64,000 nucleotides of DNA, taken from Sesamum alatum (Eukaryota > Streptophyta > Magnoliopsida > Lamiales > Pedaliaceae). Location of the stretch: positions 35,591,966 through 35,655,965 of the forward strand of contig JACGWO010000001.1 of assembly GCA_034509735.1 (NCBI GenBank), written 5' to 3'. The position numbers and the translations under genes are program-made. Under the pieces are notes generated by a model. The model had not been told where the DNA came from, made no database searches, and was given only the letters and a program-made list of their open reading frames with translations. Within the stretch, counting starts at the first letter, position 1; each line of letters begins with the position of its first letter. This document shows positions 1 through 12,332 of this stretch, piece by piece.

Positions 1-1002
1 TATGTGGATGACATTCTACTCATAGGTAATGATGTTAGGATGTTCGGTGACACAAAAGCATGGTTATCAACCCAGTTTTCCATGAAGGACTTGGGTGAAG
101 CCTCCTACATCCTAGGCAACCAGATTGTCAAGGACAGATCTAAAAGGATGTTAGGGATCACCCAAAACTCGTATATGGAGAAAGTCCTAAAGAGATATCG
201 GATGGACAACTCCAAACGAGGATTCCTTCCCATGAGGCATGGGATCAAGTTATCCAAGAAACAGTCCCCGCAGACTGATGAGGAACTTGAAAGGATGAAA
301 GTCATCCCCTATGCTTCTGCCGTAGGTAGCATCCAATATGCGGTCCACTGCACCAGGCCTGACATTGCTTACGCTTTGAGCGTGACAAGCAGATATCAGT
401 CTTGTGTGGGAGAGGCACATTGGAATGCTGTTAAGGGCATCCTTAAGTACCTAAGGAGGAATAAGGAAATGTTCTTAGTCTATGGCAATGGATAACTGAT
501 CCTAGAAGGCTTTAGCGACGCTAGCTTCCAGTCTGATGACGATGATGCCAAGTCTTAATCGGGTTATGTATTCAGGCTCCATGGAGGAGCAGTAGCTTGG
601 AAAAGTTCCAAGCAAGCAACCACTGCTGACTCCACCACTGAGGCCGAATACATAGCAGCTTTAGAAGCTGCCAAGGAAGCGGTCTGGATGAGAAACTACA
701 TCCAAGAGTAGGGTGTGGTACCTAGCATCGCCGAGCCTATTGTCATCTTTTGTGATAACAACGATGCAATAGCGCAAGCAAAGGAACCGAGATCTCATCA
801 CTGTTCCAAACACATTCTTAGACGCTACCATCTTCTAAGAGAAATGGTAGGAAGAGGTGACGTTCGGATGGACCGAATCAACTCAGCAGACAACACAGCA
901 GATCCGCTGACAAAGCCTATGTCGCAGAGCGCTCATACGCAACATCTTGAGAAGATGGGATTAGACATATGGGCGATTGGCTTTAAGGGTCAAGTGGGAG
1001 AT
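1..1002 (+). pseudogene. Copia pol 3' part (RT end and RNase H), gamma family, broken
   Basis: The window opens exactly at the reverse-transcriptase catalytic YVDD box (bases 1-12). It continues through the RT thumb/connection (CTRPDIAYALSVTSRYQS) into copia RNase H, with VIFCDNN and HHCSKHILRRYHLLREM. The product would be the polymerase end of a Ty1/copia polyprotein that copies element RNA to DNA in virus-like particles. Compared with the minus-strand copy at 63173-64000, the frame is broken by stops that replace Glu, Gln and Leu codons (near 493, 556 and 709). It ends at ADPLTKPMSQ and a GDC tail just before the polypurine tract. The 5' part of the element lies outside the window. This is a dead copy. 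Confidence 0.93.
990..1002 (+). other. Polypurine tract of the gamma element
   Basis: The purine-rich GTGGGAGAT sits directly against the TGTTAG start of the LTR. This is where plus-strand DNA synthesis is primed. The same tract precedes the LTR at 30943-30956 (+) and, inverted, at 51456-51470 and 63173-63186 (-). Confidence 0.8.
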
Positions 1003-2386
1003 TGTTAGAATAGGTGACCATGTAGCCAATCTTTGCAGGCGAAATGTAACCTATGTCTAGACAATTTCAAGGATTTGATATATTATTAATGAATAATGAA
1101 GTGAAATTCATTTGGCATTACTTTGTTTGTGTTCACTTTTATCTGCTTTATACATATCTGTTCACTACGCAAACAAAGCCTACGGACTGAAAATGTATTT
1201 CGGGGACTGGGACTACGCTTGGAGGTAGGTCCATGAAATCAGTCCCTCCGAATCAGTCTGGAAATCTCCAAGTCAAGGAATCTCGAAAATGGGTATCGAG
1301 ATTCCCCTTGAGACTTGCACTAAGCATCTGCTGTTGTATTTCATCGACGGGTGACGAAGGTCGTCTAAGCAGTGTTAGTGGGTTAGCCTGCTAGGGAGCA
1401 GCTGCCTGAGGTGACTCGCGGGAATCGTCTTACGGAGGACCTTGAGTAGGGTCGGCTAGGTATAACGTGTATTCCCGGTTCCAACAGTACAGGTCAAGTC
1501 CTTTGACTTGAGGAACTGCTGAGTTTACCTGTATATAGGGGCTGTATCTTAGATATGGTGAGAGATTGCCAGGATGCACTTGGGTAGTCATAAGCCATGT
1601 CTAGTGCACCTCCGGTGTACAGAGTGACAGTAATTTCCAAGAAAGTATCTGTCTCCCGTCAAAAGGCATTGACAGTTGAGTCTCACATATGCTCTGTGTC
1701 TTGTCCCTAAAATCTGTGGCCACAGTAACTGAACAGAAGGGAAGGTTTCCCTTGCGGCATTTAGTAAGGACAGACCGACACTTAGGTCCAAACTGGGTAC
1801 CTGCATTTTCTGTGCCCTAGACCCTAAGTGGTGAGACCGTAGACGGAAGGACAAGTGTACTGTTAGAGCCTAAATGTTCATCCCCGAATATTCACCTAGT
1901 CTCTAGCGCCATGGACCGTTGCTAGATGGCCACCCATGGTAACGGGCGGATTCTAGAAATCTGACCAAGTCTAGCTGAAAGGTGAACCTAAAGAGTCACA
2001 CACAATCCACATACATTAAGTATTTAATTTAAAATTAAATATTTGGAGAAATGGAATGATTAAATTGAATTTAATTGGGTCCTTAATTTTCTTGGAAAGA
2101 GTTAATTCCTATAAAAGGGATTAATCTAATAAATTAGATTTATTAGAAAATTAATTTAATGGGCCTAGAATAAATATTTATATTTATTATATTTATTTAT
2201 TTCCCTTTGGAATATTTAAATAGGTTTTAAATATTCAATTAAATTAAATTAATCGTTGAGTTTAAAAGGAGAGATTGATGGCTAGGATTAATTTGACTAG
2301 GTCAAATTACTACTTTGACTAGGTCAAAATCCTAGTCAAATTAATCTTTTAGAGTTGGAGTTTGAAGAGGATTAAAACTCCTCCTC

Positions 2387-2394
2387 TATAAATA
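2387..2394 (+). promoter_or_regulatory. TATA box of gamma LTR
   Basis: TATAAATA occurs about 1.38 kb into the LTR, after CCTCC and before a pyrimidine-rich leader. The equivalent inverted TATTTATA is at 61759-61766 in the other gamma LTR. The conserved position in both copies supports it as the LTR promoter; start-site position is inferred. Confidence 0.65.
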
Positions 2395-2434
2395 CTCCTA
2401 GCCTTTCACCTTTGGAAGGATGATGAATCTTGAA

Positions 2435-2462
2435 ACACACACACACACACACACACACACAC
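2435..2462. repeat. (AC)14 microsatellite
   Basis: Uninterrupted AC dinucleotide run, immediately downstream of the TATA box of the gamma LTR. The other gamma LTR has only a very short TGTGTG at the equivalent place (about 61710-61720), so the run expanded in this copy. Confidence 0.9.
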
Positions 2463-2802
2463 TTCCTCTCCCTCTCCTAATCTCGTCCACCCTCTCTCTC
2501 TTTTCTCTCCAAGAAAATTATTTTTCTTGTTCTTTTGTTCTTGGAACAATTGAACATAGGAGGATTAATCCCGTTAACCTAATAACAGGTGATTGAACCA
2601 TCCTCTCTAAAATACTTGTTCGTTCGCTAGCACGACGTGCAAGATACGTGGATGGATTGTGTGTCACAATTTGGAGAGTCTCATATGTGAGATTTGGTGC
2701 AAATCGGGGAACAACGCGAGTACCGGTTAGAAGACGAAAACGACAATCGGTAGGTTCCGATTTATTTTTTCGTCCCTCTTTTATTTTCAATCTTATAGCC
2801 TC

Positions 2803-2835
2803 TAGATTGACGATTTTAGGTGCTATCTAGTAATA
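2803..2835 (+). repeat. Left piece of a beta-like LTR, split by the Helitron
   Basis: TAGATTG followed by a sequence resembling bases about 29-60 of the beta LTR (compare 40722 onward, TAGATTGGCTGTTC). Removing 2836-12905 joins it to 12906 onward and restores a continuous alignment with the beta LTR (both read through AAAGTAA then CATT/TATT). The first about 28 bases of this LTR are missing at the junction with the gamma LTR. Confidence 0.6.
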
Positions 2836-2862
2836 CTAGCAAGGTGCACGCGCATTGCGCGT
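2836..2862 (-). other. Helitron 3' terminal hairpin and CTAG end
   Basis: On the minus strand, stem CACGCGC, loop AAT, stem GCGCGTG, then CACCTTGCTAG and the host T. This is the rolling-circle termination signature of Helitrons. It is a sharp GC-rich block in very AT-rich surroundings. Confidence 0.8.
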
Positions 2863-5800
2863 GGACAATTAAATTTTGTTTTATTCTTTTAAAAAAATAG
2901 TCATAAAATTATAAATATTTTACAAACTTTGAATTGTTCTGAAAAATATAATTAATAATAATAATTATATGATATATAAATAATAGCAACTTAATAAGTT
3001 TTTTTTTTTTTTTTTTTATGAAATGTCATTAATGAATATATATATATATATATATAGCTTCATGGAAAAAATTTGTTAGTTTGTTTATTCTATTATCTTT
3101 CTATATATCTCTTGACTTTTGTTTGTTTTCGTATTACTAAGCTGATTATTTTCGCGACATTATTGACATATAGTTCTAATTTTGATTTTTTTATAAAAAG
3201 TTTTAAGAAAAATATATTGTTCTATTGTGTAGGTTGTAGTAAATTATGCATTTTGTTATAAAACTTATCATCTTTCTTTGAGCCAATTATTTCTTTGCTA
3301 GTGGCTAAGTTCATATTACAGTTTACATATTTGAAGTCAATTTTAATAGTTTACTAAACTAAAGTTCAAAACACTAATATTCTCTTAATTTCAATCTATT
3401 TAAATAATTGACATTAAAATAAATAAGAATAACTTTTTTTCCTTTTTTTTTAAACTAAATTTTTACTTCAACTTGACTCAATCTATATAAATTCATTTAT
3501 TAAATATTTAAGAGTCCAATTATTGATCTAATTACACTATCGATTAGGACTCTTTGACATTGTTAATTTATGATCTTGTAAAATTGTATCTATTTTGTAA
3601 TGCTAATAAGATTAGTTTAGTCATCAGAAAAAATAAATTAAAAAACTAAAAATATTAAGTTTACTCATATACTTTATGATAATTTATTTTAAAATTAAAA
3701 TTTTATTCAATGAAAGATATAGAACACATATATAATCTAACCTATCAAAACTAAATTTTTATTCAATGAAAGATACATAACACATATAATATATAATCTA
3801 GTTGTTAAAAAAAACTATTAAATTAAGTTTAAAATTTCTTTTGATCGATATCTTTTATATCGTGTACACAGCATTTTAAATGCATAAGATAAGACCAAGT
3901 CAAGTAATTTCACATGCTAAAATTTGATATATGCAAAATTTTTCAACTATTAATAACAATATTAAATTTCCTAATCAACTAATATTCATAATCAATCAAG
4001 ACCAAATAAATAAAAAATAAACTATCAATATCTAATAAAACTATATTTATGTAAACTGAATAATTTTCGTTATCAAGGCTACCACAATATTAAATATTAT
4101 AACAAATATAATATTACAAAAAAGATATACAAATAAAGGATTATTCCATTAATCACAACCCTCAAGTTTTTATCTTAATAAGAAAACTTACAATGTATAG
4201 TTAAATACAATGACTTTAAATATAAATTTGGAACCTTAATTTTGTATATTAGATCAAGATTTTTCTATAATTTTTTCAATGGGAATATGTATCCTTTAAA
4301 TTCATCTTTAATTCTTATGTTAGTGTTTTATGTTTTGTGAGACATAATTCAAAATATAGTTATAAAGTACACTATATTAAATTCCTTTAATCAACCAACA
4401 TGATAATAAGAAAATAAGTATTACATAATATTTTAGAAAATATCTATCTGTGTCTTTTTTCTCTGATAATTTCAATAAAGAAACATGATAAAATCAAATT
4501 ACAATATACCATAAGAAAAGTTTATTATTTACCCTTATTAGAAAGAAATCAACAACAAATTATTAATTGTTTTGGCTTTCTTTTCCCATCGTTTATCTTT
4601 TATATATTTTTCAGACCTTATATTATTTGATTAGCCTAATTAAAATATAATATGAAAAGAAAATATAATATTATAAAATAAATACCTTTCTTACTTTTCT
4701 ATTCTAAATCTGAATATTTAAAAACTAAAATTTAAAAGAAAAATAGTTTCAAAATGATTTACTCTATCAGGTTGGTTAATGTAAATACGTACTATTACAA
4801 ATTTAAGATTATATTACATTAATTATAGAATTAGTCAAGTAAATAAATATGCCATGAACAATTGAATGGTTAAATGGAATTGAAAAGGTGTATATCCAAA
4901 TAATATTATAATTTAATAATTATTTATTAAATCATCAATTCCTTTTGATTTTGTAACAAAGTTATCTAGAGTTAAGATTTTATACTTTTTCTTTATTTTT
5001 CCTATAAATTAATCTTAATTTATACTTTTGAATTATAATTGATGTACACTAATTAATTAGTGTAAAAAATCATAAAATATCACTTCATATATTATAAAAA
5101 AAAGTTAATTTGATACAATTATAAATTATTTCATAGGAAGTACTTTATATGCATGTTACCTATGGTTAAAGGCCCTTGAACTCTAGTTTCATATGAATTG
5201 ATTTTATTTGAAAATCTAATGTAACCAAAATTTTATGGTAGAAGGAAAATATATTGACAATATTAATAGAAGAACCAAGAACACATAAATGACACTTGGT
5301 ATTAAATTTAAATTATGTTCTTATTAAAAGAAAGCCCATCTATCCCTCCTTTTCTATTATTTGGAACACATAATTATTATATTATTAGTTATTAGGAAAA
5401 AATATTTCAAGAAACTTTTTGAATATTTTATAAGTTTTCTGATATAGATATAAATATACTCTTAGATAAAATAAATATCTTGTTACATACAAATTTGTAT
5501 TTATGATTAAAAATAAAAGTTGTCTGTGATCAAATAATTAGATTGACTTTTAAACTAAAATTTCAACAAAAACCAGATGATGATTACTAAAAATCAAATG
5601 ATTAATTTGAGTTAAAAAACTTCACTTAATTAATAGCTCCTCAAATTTATCCTACGTTTCATTATACTTATGATCTTCAATATTTTAAAAGAAGGTAGGT
5701 TTTTACTTTTTGGATTTTGCCCTTATAAACTTTTAGATTTTATAATTAATTCTTTTCATGATACTTATCTTTCATTTGTGATGAGAAATTCACCATTATT

Positions 5801-7436
5801 TCATGTGAAAATGTTGATACTTAATCTTTTTGTTCTTTTGACTTATCAAGTATGATTTTAGTATTTTTATTTTATTTTTTAATTCTTATGCCAACTATGT
5901 TTAGAGTTATTTATGATATAATTCTCTACTAATTAAGTTTTTGTCTGATTTGTCATGTTGTTAAAAAAAACTGGGGAAACATGCTTTAATTGGTTAATAA
6001 TGCTTTGTGGAATGAATTTGAAGTGCTACAAATTTTTTTTTAACTAATTTTATTTAATTTAGAGATCAATTAAAAATTTAATGACATAGAACTTTAATTA
6101 CATACTTCTAGAAAAAAAATATAAGTGGTAGAATTTAAATAAATAGACAAAATACTTTAGTACAATATGTGTTCAATAGCTCAATTAATGGTCTCATTCC
6201 ATTAATTAGACATCAATAATATTATCTACTACAATACCAAATTGTGTCACTATAGTTTTATGAGGTTATTTTAGCCAATATAAAAAGTTAAGAAATTAAA
6301 GACATCCAAAATTAATATTCATACTTTTAACTATCATATACATATACAACATAATATGAAAATATGATTCATTATATATAAATATTATATATAATAAATA
6401 TTAGAATCCTTTTATCATTTAATGTTTATATGATTATAAATCTAATTAAGGGGTAGTCTAAATTACTTATATAATATATAAACAAAAGATTATATTAATT
6501 AATTACTTTACTTTTACTTCCCTATATTTATAATAAAAAAAGTATCACTTAAATTAATCTATCTGCTAAATTTGTTTCACTAATGAAATAAAATTTTAAT
6601 TCTTTTTCTAGTTTTACAAATTTTGGAAAAAAAAATAATTAATTTTATTTTTCTTTTTTAACTCTTATACTAACTATCACTAAAGTTGTTTCTCATATAA
6701 CTTTCTTGTAATAATATCTTTAATTTCCATTTTATTCCTCATGTTGGTGAGATAGTTTAAATTGCCGAATAATATTTCATGAAATGAATTGAGTGGAATA
6801 AGTATAAGAATCATTGACTAATCTTATTAAAAATGAAAATGTATAGAAATTATGATGCAATAGAGAATTCTTATAGACCAAGTAATTATAAGTGCATTAA
6901 ACATCCCACAAATCGTAGACTTATTTAATTCATAGAATAAGTTTTGAATATCATTATTATTATTATGATTTCACAATTTATATTATGAGTACAATTAATT
7001 ATTAAACCACATATGAAGTAAGTGATCTTATTTTAAGTTTGTTTTTCCGTAAAGAATTGATTAATTTTTAACATAAATTTATTCCAAGTCCTTGTTTCTA
7101 ATTGAACTTTATTTTCGTTGAATTTGCGGTATTATACTATTTAATTAGGTACTCCCAAATATTATCTATTGACATATAAACTCATATTTTCTGCAATTTT
7201 AATACTTTTAATCATTACAAAAAAGAAAACATCTAAAGTAATTACTCATGTTTTTATAATTATCTTATTATAAAATTTAACTTATATTAAATTAAAGATA
7301 AATTATCCCACAGATTGTTTCATTTTCCTTCAAAGAGATGCTTCTTCAAGTTTCTAAATCATATATTCTCCTAATTATATAACCTACATTCTTTCCTAGT
7401 TAGTATTATTTTGTACCAGTTTTATATTAATTAGTT
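2863..7436 (-). other. AT-rich non-coding body of the Helitron
   Basis: About 4.6 kb of very A+T-rich DNA with poly-A/T runs, an (AT)n run near 3037-3057 and only short chance ORFs. I see no captured exon, protein motif or tandem array here. A direct repeat of about 20 bases around ATTTTTATTCAATGAAAGATA recurs at about 3700 and 3755. Confidence 0.6.
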
Positions 7437-7477
7437 ATTAGTTAGGAAAAATGCAATTTTGGTCCACTAATATAGGA

Positions 7478-7903
7478 TGTTGAGAATTGCACAAGAAATT
7501 AAACTTGCCTTCTAGTTTTTCAACAGTCACAGTTTTTGACCAGACTCTGAGATGCGTTTTCAGAAGTCAAACGGTTGCCATTTCGGATGAATCTTATATG
7601 TAATTAATCTATGAGTCTAGTTTCAGATGATTCAAGTTTCAAGTCGATTGGAATTTTTTGCATAAAGTTATAACTAATTTATTAAGGGCTGCCAGAAATA
7701 GAGGATGATGCTTAGAATTCTGTTTTGTATTTATTGTTTGTACGAATTTTTATGCTCATTTGCTGATGTTTTGTGCCTATAAAAGGCCTTGTAATCAGAT
7801 GATATTCAATTGAATAGAGAGGCACAATTTAGAGTACAAAATTCCTCAGATATACTCCTCTTTTCTTCCTTAAAAAGTGTTGAACCCACCATAGCTTCCA
7901 ACA
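7478..7903 (+). repeat. 5' LTR of delta
   Basis: Begins TGTTGAGAATTGC and ends CTTCCAACA. TATAAAA at 7778-7784 is the likely promoter TATA box and is conserved at 12207-12213 in the 3' LTR. Confidence 0.95.
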
Positions 7904-7906
7904 AAG

Positions 7907-7919
7907 TGGTAGCAGAGCC
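7907..7919 (+). other. Primer binding site of delta
   Basis: TGGTAGCAGAGCC, three bases after the LTR end, complementary to the 3' end of initiator methionine tRNA with one difference from the commoner TGGTATCAGAGC. It primes minus-strand synthesis. Confidence 0.85.
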
Positions 7920-7956
7920 TAGTTAAAATAACACCACCGCAACTCCACGTATCTCC

Positions 7957-8860
7957 TTCCAATATCCAACTCTGACCAAAACCAATTATGATCAAAGGTC
8001 AATTATAATGAAAGCTATTCTTGGGGCTTATGGCTTGTGGAATTTTGTTGAGACCGGGTATGATGAACCCGCCGATGAGGGTGCTCTTTCTGTAACCGAA
8101 CTAACCGCGTTGCAGAAAAGAAGGAGTGGAGATCAAAGTGCTCTCAGCATCATCCATCAAGGATTGGATGACAAGATGTTTGAGAAAATCTCCAATGAGT
8201 CAAAAGCCAAGGATGCATGGGATATTCTAAAGAATTCCGCCGTGGGAATTGATAAAGTGAAGAAGGTACGGCTTCAAACTCTAAGGGCTGAGTTTGAGTC
8301 TCTTTTGATGAAGGAGAATGAATCTATTACGGATTATTTCACTCGAGTTTTAGTGGTGGTAAATCAATTGAAGCAGATTGGTGAAAAATTGACGGATGTG
8401 ATAGTAGTTGAGAAGATTCTACGCTCTCTCAATGCAAAGTTCAATCATGACTATTGATGAGCTAAATGGATCGTTAATAGCTCATGAAGAAAGAATGAAA
8501 AGAAATCAACAAGTGCCAGTAGAGCAAGTCTTGCAAGCAAAACTTTCTTTTAATCCTAAAGGAAATGCTTCCGATAGAGGAGGAAGAAGTCAAGCTCGTG
8601 GTAGAGGCCGAGGTCGTTGGCATGGCCGTGGTCGAGGTCAAGGAAGAGGAGAAGGTCGAGGCCAAGAAAAAGGTGAACAAAACTCATTCCAAGATGGTGA
8701 AAATAGGAATTTTCGAAGAGGCCGTGGTCGAGGAAAAAACAACAACAATTGGAGAAAAAATGATAAAAGTCATATTGAGTGCTATACATGCGGAAGGATC
8801 GGACACTATTCATGGGAGTGTCAATCTAAATCTAACATAGAAGAGACAAACCTTACCGAG
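7957..8860 (+). pseudogene. Delta gag (capsid-nucleocapsid), frameshifted
   Basis: Encodes the copia Gag that packages element RNA. The frame reads FQYPTLTKTNYD then MKAILGAYGLW, the usual Gag start region. A long UBN2-type helical body follows, with the sequence then shifting frame near 8440 (after LRSLNAKFNHDY). The second frame has an Arg/Gly-rich stretch (many GRGRG repeats) and a CCHC zinc knuckle CYTCGRIGHYSWEC around 8780-8822. No ATG precedes FQYP in frame, so the original start was probably lost. Not functional as it stands. Confidence 0.88.
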
Positions 8861-11800
8861 CATAAGGAGGAAGAAGGTGACGCCCTTTTGCTTTCTCAAA
8901 AGGAAGGCACTATAGAAAATGATGTCACATGGTATCTTGACAATGGTGCAAGCAACCCCATGACCGGAGATAGAAGCAAGTTTGTGCAAATGGACACAAA
9001 AATAACCGGCGATGTTCGTTTTGGAGATGATACTAAGGTGGAGATCAAGGGAAAAGGTACATAATTTTGACTACAAAGAATGGTAATCACAAATTTCTCC
9101 ACAATGTCTACTATATTCCAAGAATGAAAAACAATATTTTGAGCATTTGTCAACTTTTGGAGAGTGGGCACAAAGTGAAGATGGAGGATAAAAATATTTA
9201 TGGCTTCAAGACCGAGATGATAGGCTTGTCACAAAAGTTGCTATGACAAGTAACCGAATGTTCAAGCTAAATGTGAAGACGGTTGAAGCAAAGTGCCTAC
9301 AAGCTTGCATCAATGATCCTTCATGGATATGACATATGAGATTTGGACATCTCAACTTTGAAGGGCTTAACATGCTAGAAGAAAACAATATGGTGAGAGG
9401 AGTCCCCAAAATAAATCATCCAAATCAATTATGTGAGGCATGTTTGCTTGGCAAGCATGCAAGAAAAGGCTTTTCAAAGGAGTCACTTTCAAGAGCAAGC
9501 AAACCTCTACAACTTGTGCATGCGGATGTGTGTGGTCCTTTCAACCCACAATCATTCGGTAAGAGTTCATATTTTACACTCTTTATCGATGATTTTACAA
9601 GGAAGACGTGGTTTTATTTTCTAAATCACAAGAGTGAAGCTTTTGAGACTTTTTAAAAGGATCAAAACTCGTGTTGAGAAAGAAAGTGGTTTTGAACTCA
9701 AAGCTCTAAGGACCGATAGAGGTGGAGAGTTCACTTCTAATGAATTCACAATTTTTTTTGTGAAACGCATGGAATTCGGCGTCCTATGACTGTTCCAGGA
9801 ACACCACAACAAAATGGCGTTGCGGAAAGAAAGAATAGAACGATTCTGAACATGGCAAGGACGATGTTGAAAAGCAAGGCAATGCCGAAAGAATTGTGGA
9901 CTGAAGCAGTTGCATGTACCGTGTATCTTTCAAACAGATCCCCGACAAGGAGTTTGGAGAAATAAACTCCACAAGAAGCATGGAATGGATGGAAGCCAAG
10001 TGTGAAGCACTTAAGAGTTTTTGGCTCTATTTGCTTTGTTCATGTGCCGGAACAACAAAGAACAAAACTGGATGACCGAAGTAAGAAGGTGGTCTTTCTT
10101 GGCTATGATGAGAACTCCAAGGGGTACAAAATGTTTTGATCCTATTGCAAAAAAGGTTGTGATTAGTAGAGATGTGGAGTTCGAAGAAGATGCCTCATCG
10201 AATTGGAACATCCAAAGAGGAGAGAAGTATTGTATTCTTCCACATCTAGAAGAAGAAGAGAATGAACAAGAAGTTGAAGGCGAGAATTCAACCCCCCAAC
10301 ACCAAGTTCAAGTGAACAACCTCAAAGGTATCATAGCATAAGTGATCTTTATGATGTTACGAAAAGAATAAATGGTGATAATCTTCTTTGTTTATTCATG
10401 AATGATGAACCTTTGAGTTTTGAAGAAGCTATACAAGAGAAGAAATGGGTGCAAGCCATGGAGGAGGAAATCCATTCAATAGAGAAAAATGACACTTGGG
10501 AGATCACTACACTACCAAGTGGTCATAAAGCCATTGGAGTCAAATGCGTGTACAAAATAAAGAAAAATGCAAAAGGAGAAGTGGAAAGGTATAAAGCTAG
10601 GCTTGTTGCAAAGGGGTATAAACAAAAACATGGTGTGGACTATGAAGAAGTTTTTGCTCCTGTTGCTCGCTTGGAGACAATACGGTTGTTGGTCGCTCTT
10701 GCGGTGCAAAATCGATGGCCAATTCATCAAATGGATGTGAAGTCCGTATTTTTGAATGGTACTCTTAAAGAAGAAGTGTATGTTGAACAACCAGATGGTT
10801 TCATGGTTAAAGGCCATGAAGACAAAGTGTTGAAATTGAAGAAAGCATTATATGGTCTCAAGCAAGCACCAAGAGCATGGTATAGTCGTCTTGACAACTA
10901 TCTTCAAAAGAGTGGTTTCTCAAGATGCCTTCATAAATATGCTCTTTATGTGAAGAAGGAGAATGGAGATATACTATACATATGCATTTATGTGGATGAT
11001 CTCATTCTTATGGGAAACAATCCACATATATATGACAACTTCAACAAGACAATGGCGCAAGAATTTGAGATGAGTGACATGGGACTCATGTCATATTATT
11101 TGGGATTAGAAGTAAAGCAACAAAGTGATGGGATCTTCATCTCTCAAAAGGCGTATGCAAGAGAGATCATAAAAAATTTTCCAAAGACGATGGAGCAACA
11201 AAGGTCGACTCAACTACATTTCAAAGTCTTGTTGGGAGTCTACGGTACTTGACATGTACTAGACCCGACATACTATTTGCAGTAGAATTAGTGAGTCGGT
11301 TCATGGAGAATCCAAGTGAAGAACACATGAATGTTGTAAAAAGAATTCTCCGATATCTAAAAGGTACTCTTGATTATGGAATTTTCACACCTCTTCTAAC
11401 AATGCTTGCTTAAGAGGTTATTGTTATAGTGATTATGCCGGTGACGTTGATGATCAAAAAAGCACTACCGGTTTTGTGTTTTTCTTTGGAGAAAATGCAA
11501 TTGCATGGTGCTCTAGGAAGTAACCAATTGTGACTCTATCAACATGTGAGTCGGAGTACGTTGCCACAACTGCTGGAACATGTCATGCAATTTGGCTAAG
11601 AAGGTTGCTAAGTGAACTTTATTTTGCACAAGATGGAGCAACTAAAATCATGGTGGACAATAAATCAGCTATTGCTCTTGCCAAGAATCCGGTGTTTCAT
11701 GATTGAAGCAAACATATAGATGCAAGGTTTCATTTTATTCGAGATTGCATTGCTACCAAAAAAATTGAGGTGGAGTACATATAAATTCTTGATCAAGTTG

Positions 11801-11870
11801 CAGATATTTTTACTAAGGCCCTCAAGAAAGACAGATTCTAGCAGCTTAGAGAGATGATCGGAGTTGTAAA
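8861..11870 (+). pseudogene. Delta pol (protease-integrase-RT-RNase H), broken
   Basis: Order of domains is typical Ty1/copia. Protease carries WYLDNGAS near 8930. The GAG-pre-integrase zinc motif is MRFGHLNFEG...LCEACLLGKHA (9336-9470). The integrase triad shows as HADVCGP (about 9520), TDRGGEF (about 9712) and GVAERKNRTI (about 9820). The RT runs 10398-11230 with YVDD at 10989-11000. RNase H has STCESEYVA and VDNKSAIALAKN (11545-11690). Stops and frameshifts lie near 9063, 9656, 9960, 11200, 11520, 11703 and 11782. The RT frame (284 codons) is the longest intact piece. Confidence 0.92.
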
Positions 11871-11887
11871 GAAGTCAAGTTTACGCG

Positions 11888-11902
11888 CGGTGGGGGGGGG
11901 GG
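11888..11902 (+). other. Polypurine tract of delta (G-run)
   Basis: GCGGT followed by an uninterrupted run of 11 to 12 G abutting the 3' LTR. Polypurine tracts are usually mixed A/G, so this long G-homopolymer is unusual and may have expanded after insertion. Confidence 0.75.
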
Positions 11903-12332
11903 TGTTGAGAATTGCACAAGAAATTAAACTTGCCTTCTAATTTTTCAACAGTCACAGGTTTTGAACAGACGTTGAGACGCTTTTTCAGAAGTCAAAGGGT
12001 TGCCATTTTGGATGAATCTTATATGGAATTAAAGCTCTATGAGCCTAGTTTCAGATCGTTCACGTTTCAAGTCGATTGGAATTCTGTGCATAAAATTATG
12101 ACTAATTTATTAGGGGCTGCCAGAAACAGAGGATGATGCTTAGAATTCTGTTTTGTATTTATTGTTTGTAACGAACTTTTATGTTCATTGGCTGATGTTT
12201 TGTGCCTATAAAAGGCCTTGTAATCAGATGATATTCAAGTGAATAGAGAGGCACAATTTAGAGTACAAACTTCCTTAGATATACTCCTCTTTTCTTCCTT
12301 AAAAAGTGTTGAACCCACCATAGCTTCCAACA
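11903..12332 (+). repeat. 3' LTR of delta
   Basis: Starts TGTTGAGAATTGC, ends CTTCCAACA, followed by the TSD TAGGA. Same layout as the 5' LTR with scattered substitutions and a few single-base indels. Confidence 0.95.

Larger units (their letters stand above)
1003..2802 (+). repeat. 3' LTR, gamma family, truncated
   Basis: It starts TGTTAGAATAGG right after the polypurine tract and matches the reverse complement of the complete gamma LTR at 61188-63172 through its U3 and most of R/U5. The match stops near 2802, so roughly the last 230 bp, including the terminal CA, are missing. The next bases match the start of a beta-type LTR instead. It contains a TATA box (2387-2394), an AC dinucleotide run and a series of hyphenated palindromes at about 2021-2328. 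Confidence 0.88.
7478..12332 (+). mobile_element. Copia retrotransposon delta (two LTRs, TSD TAGGA)
   Basis: A complete but decayed 4.86-kb Ty1/copia element: 5' LTR, primer site, gag, protease, integrase, RT, RNase H, G-rich polypurine tract, 3' LTR. Perfect 5-bp target duplications TAGGA lie at 7473-7477 and 12333-12337. The LTRs (426 and 430 bp) differ at roughly 7% of positions by eye, so the insertion is not recent. Its short LTRs and protein sequence set it apart from the long-LTR elements filling the rest of the window. It inserted inside the MITE. Confidence 0.95.

Noticed and set aside
3073..5855. Small hydrophobic ORFs in the Helitron body
   Set aside because: AT-rich DNA giving Phe/Leu/Ile-rich chance translations; no Rep or helicase motif.
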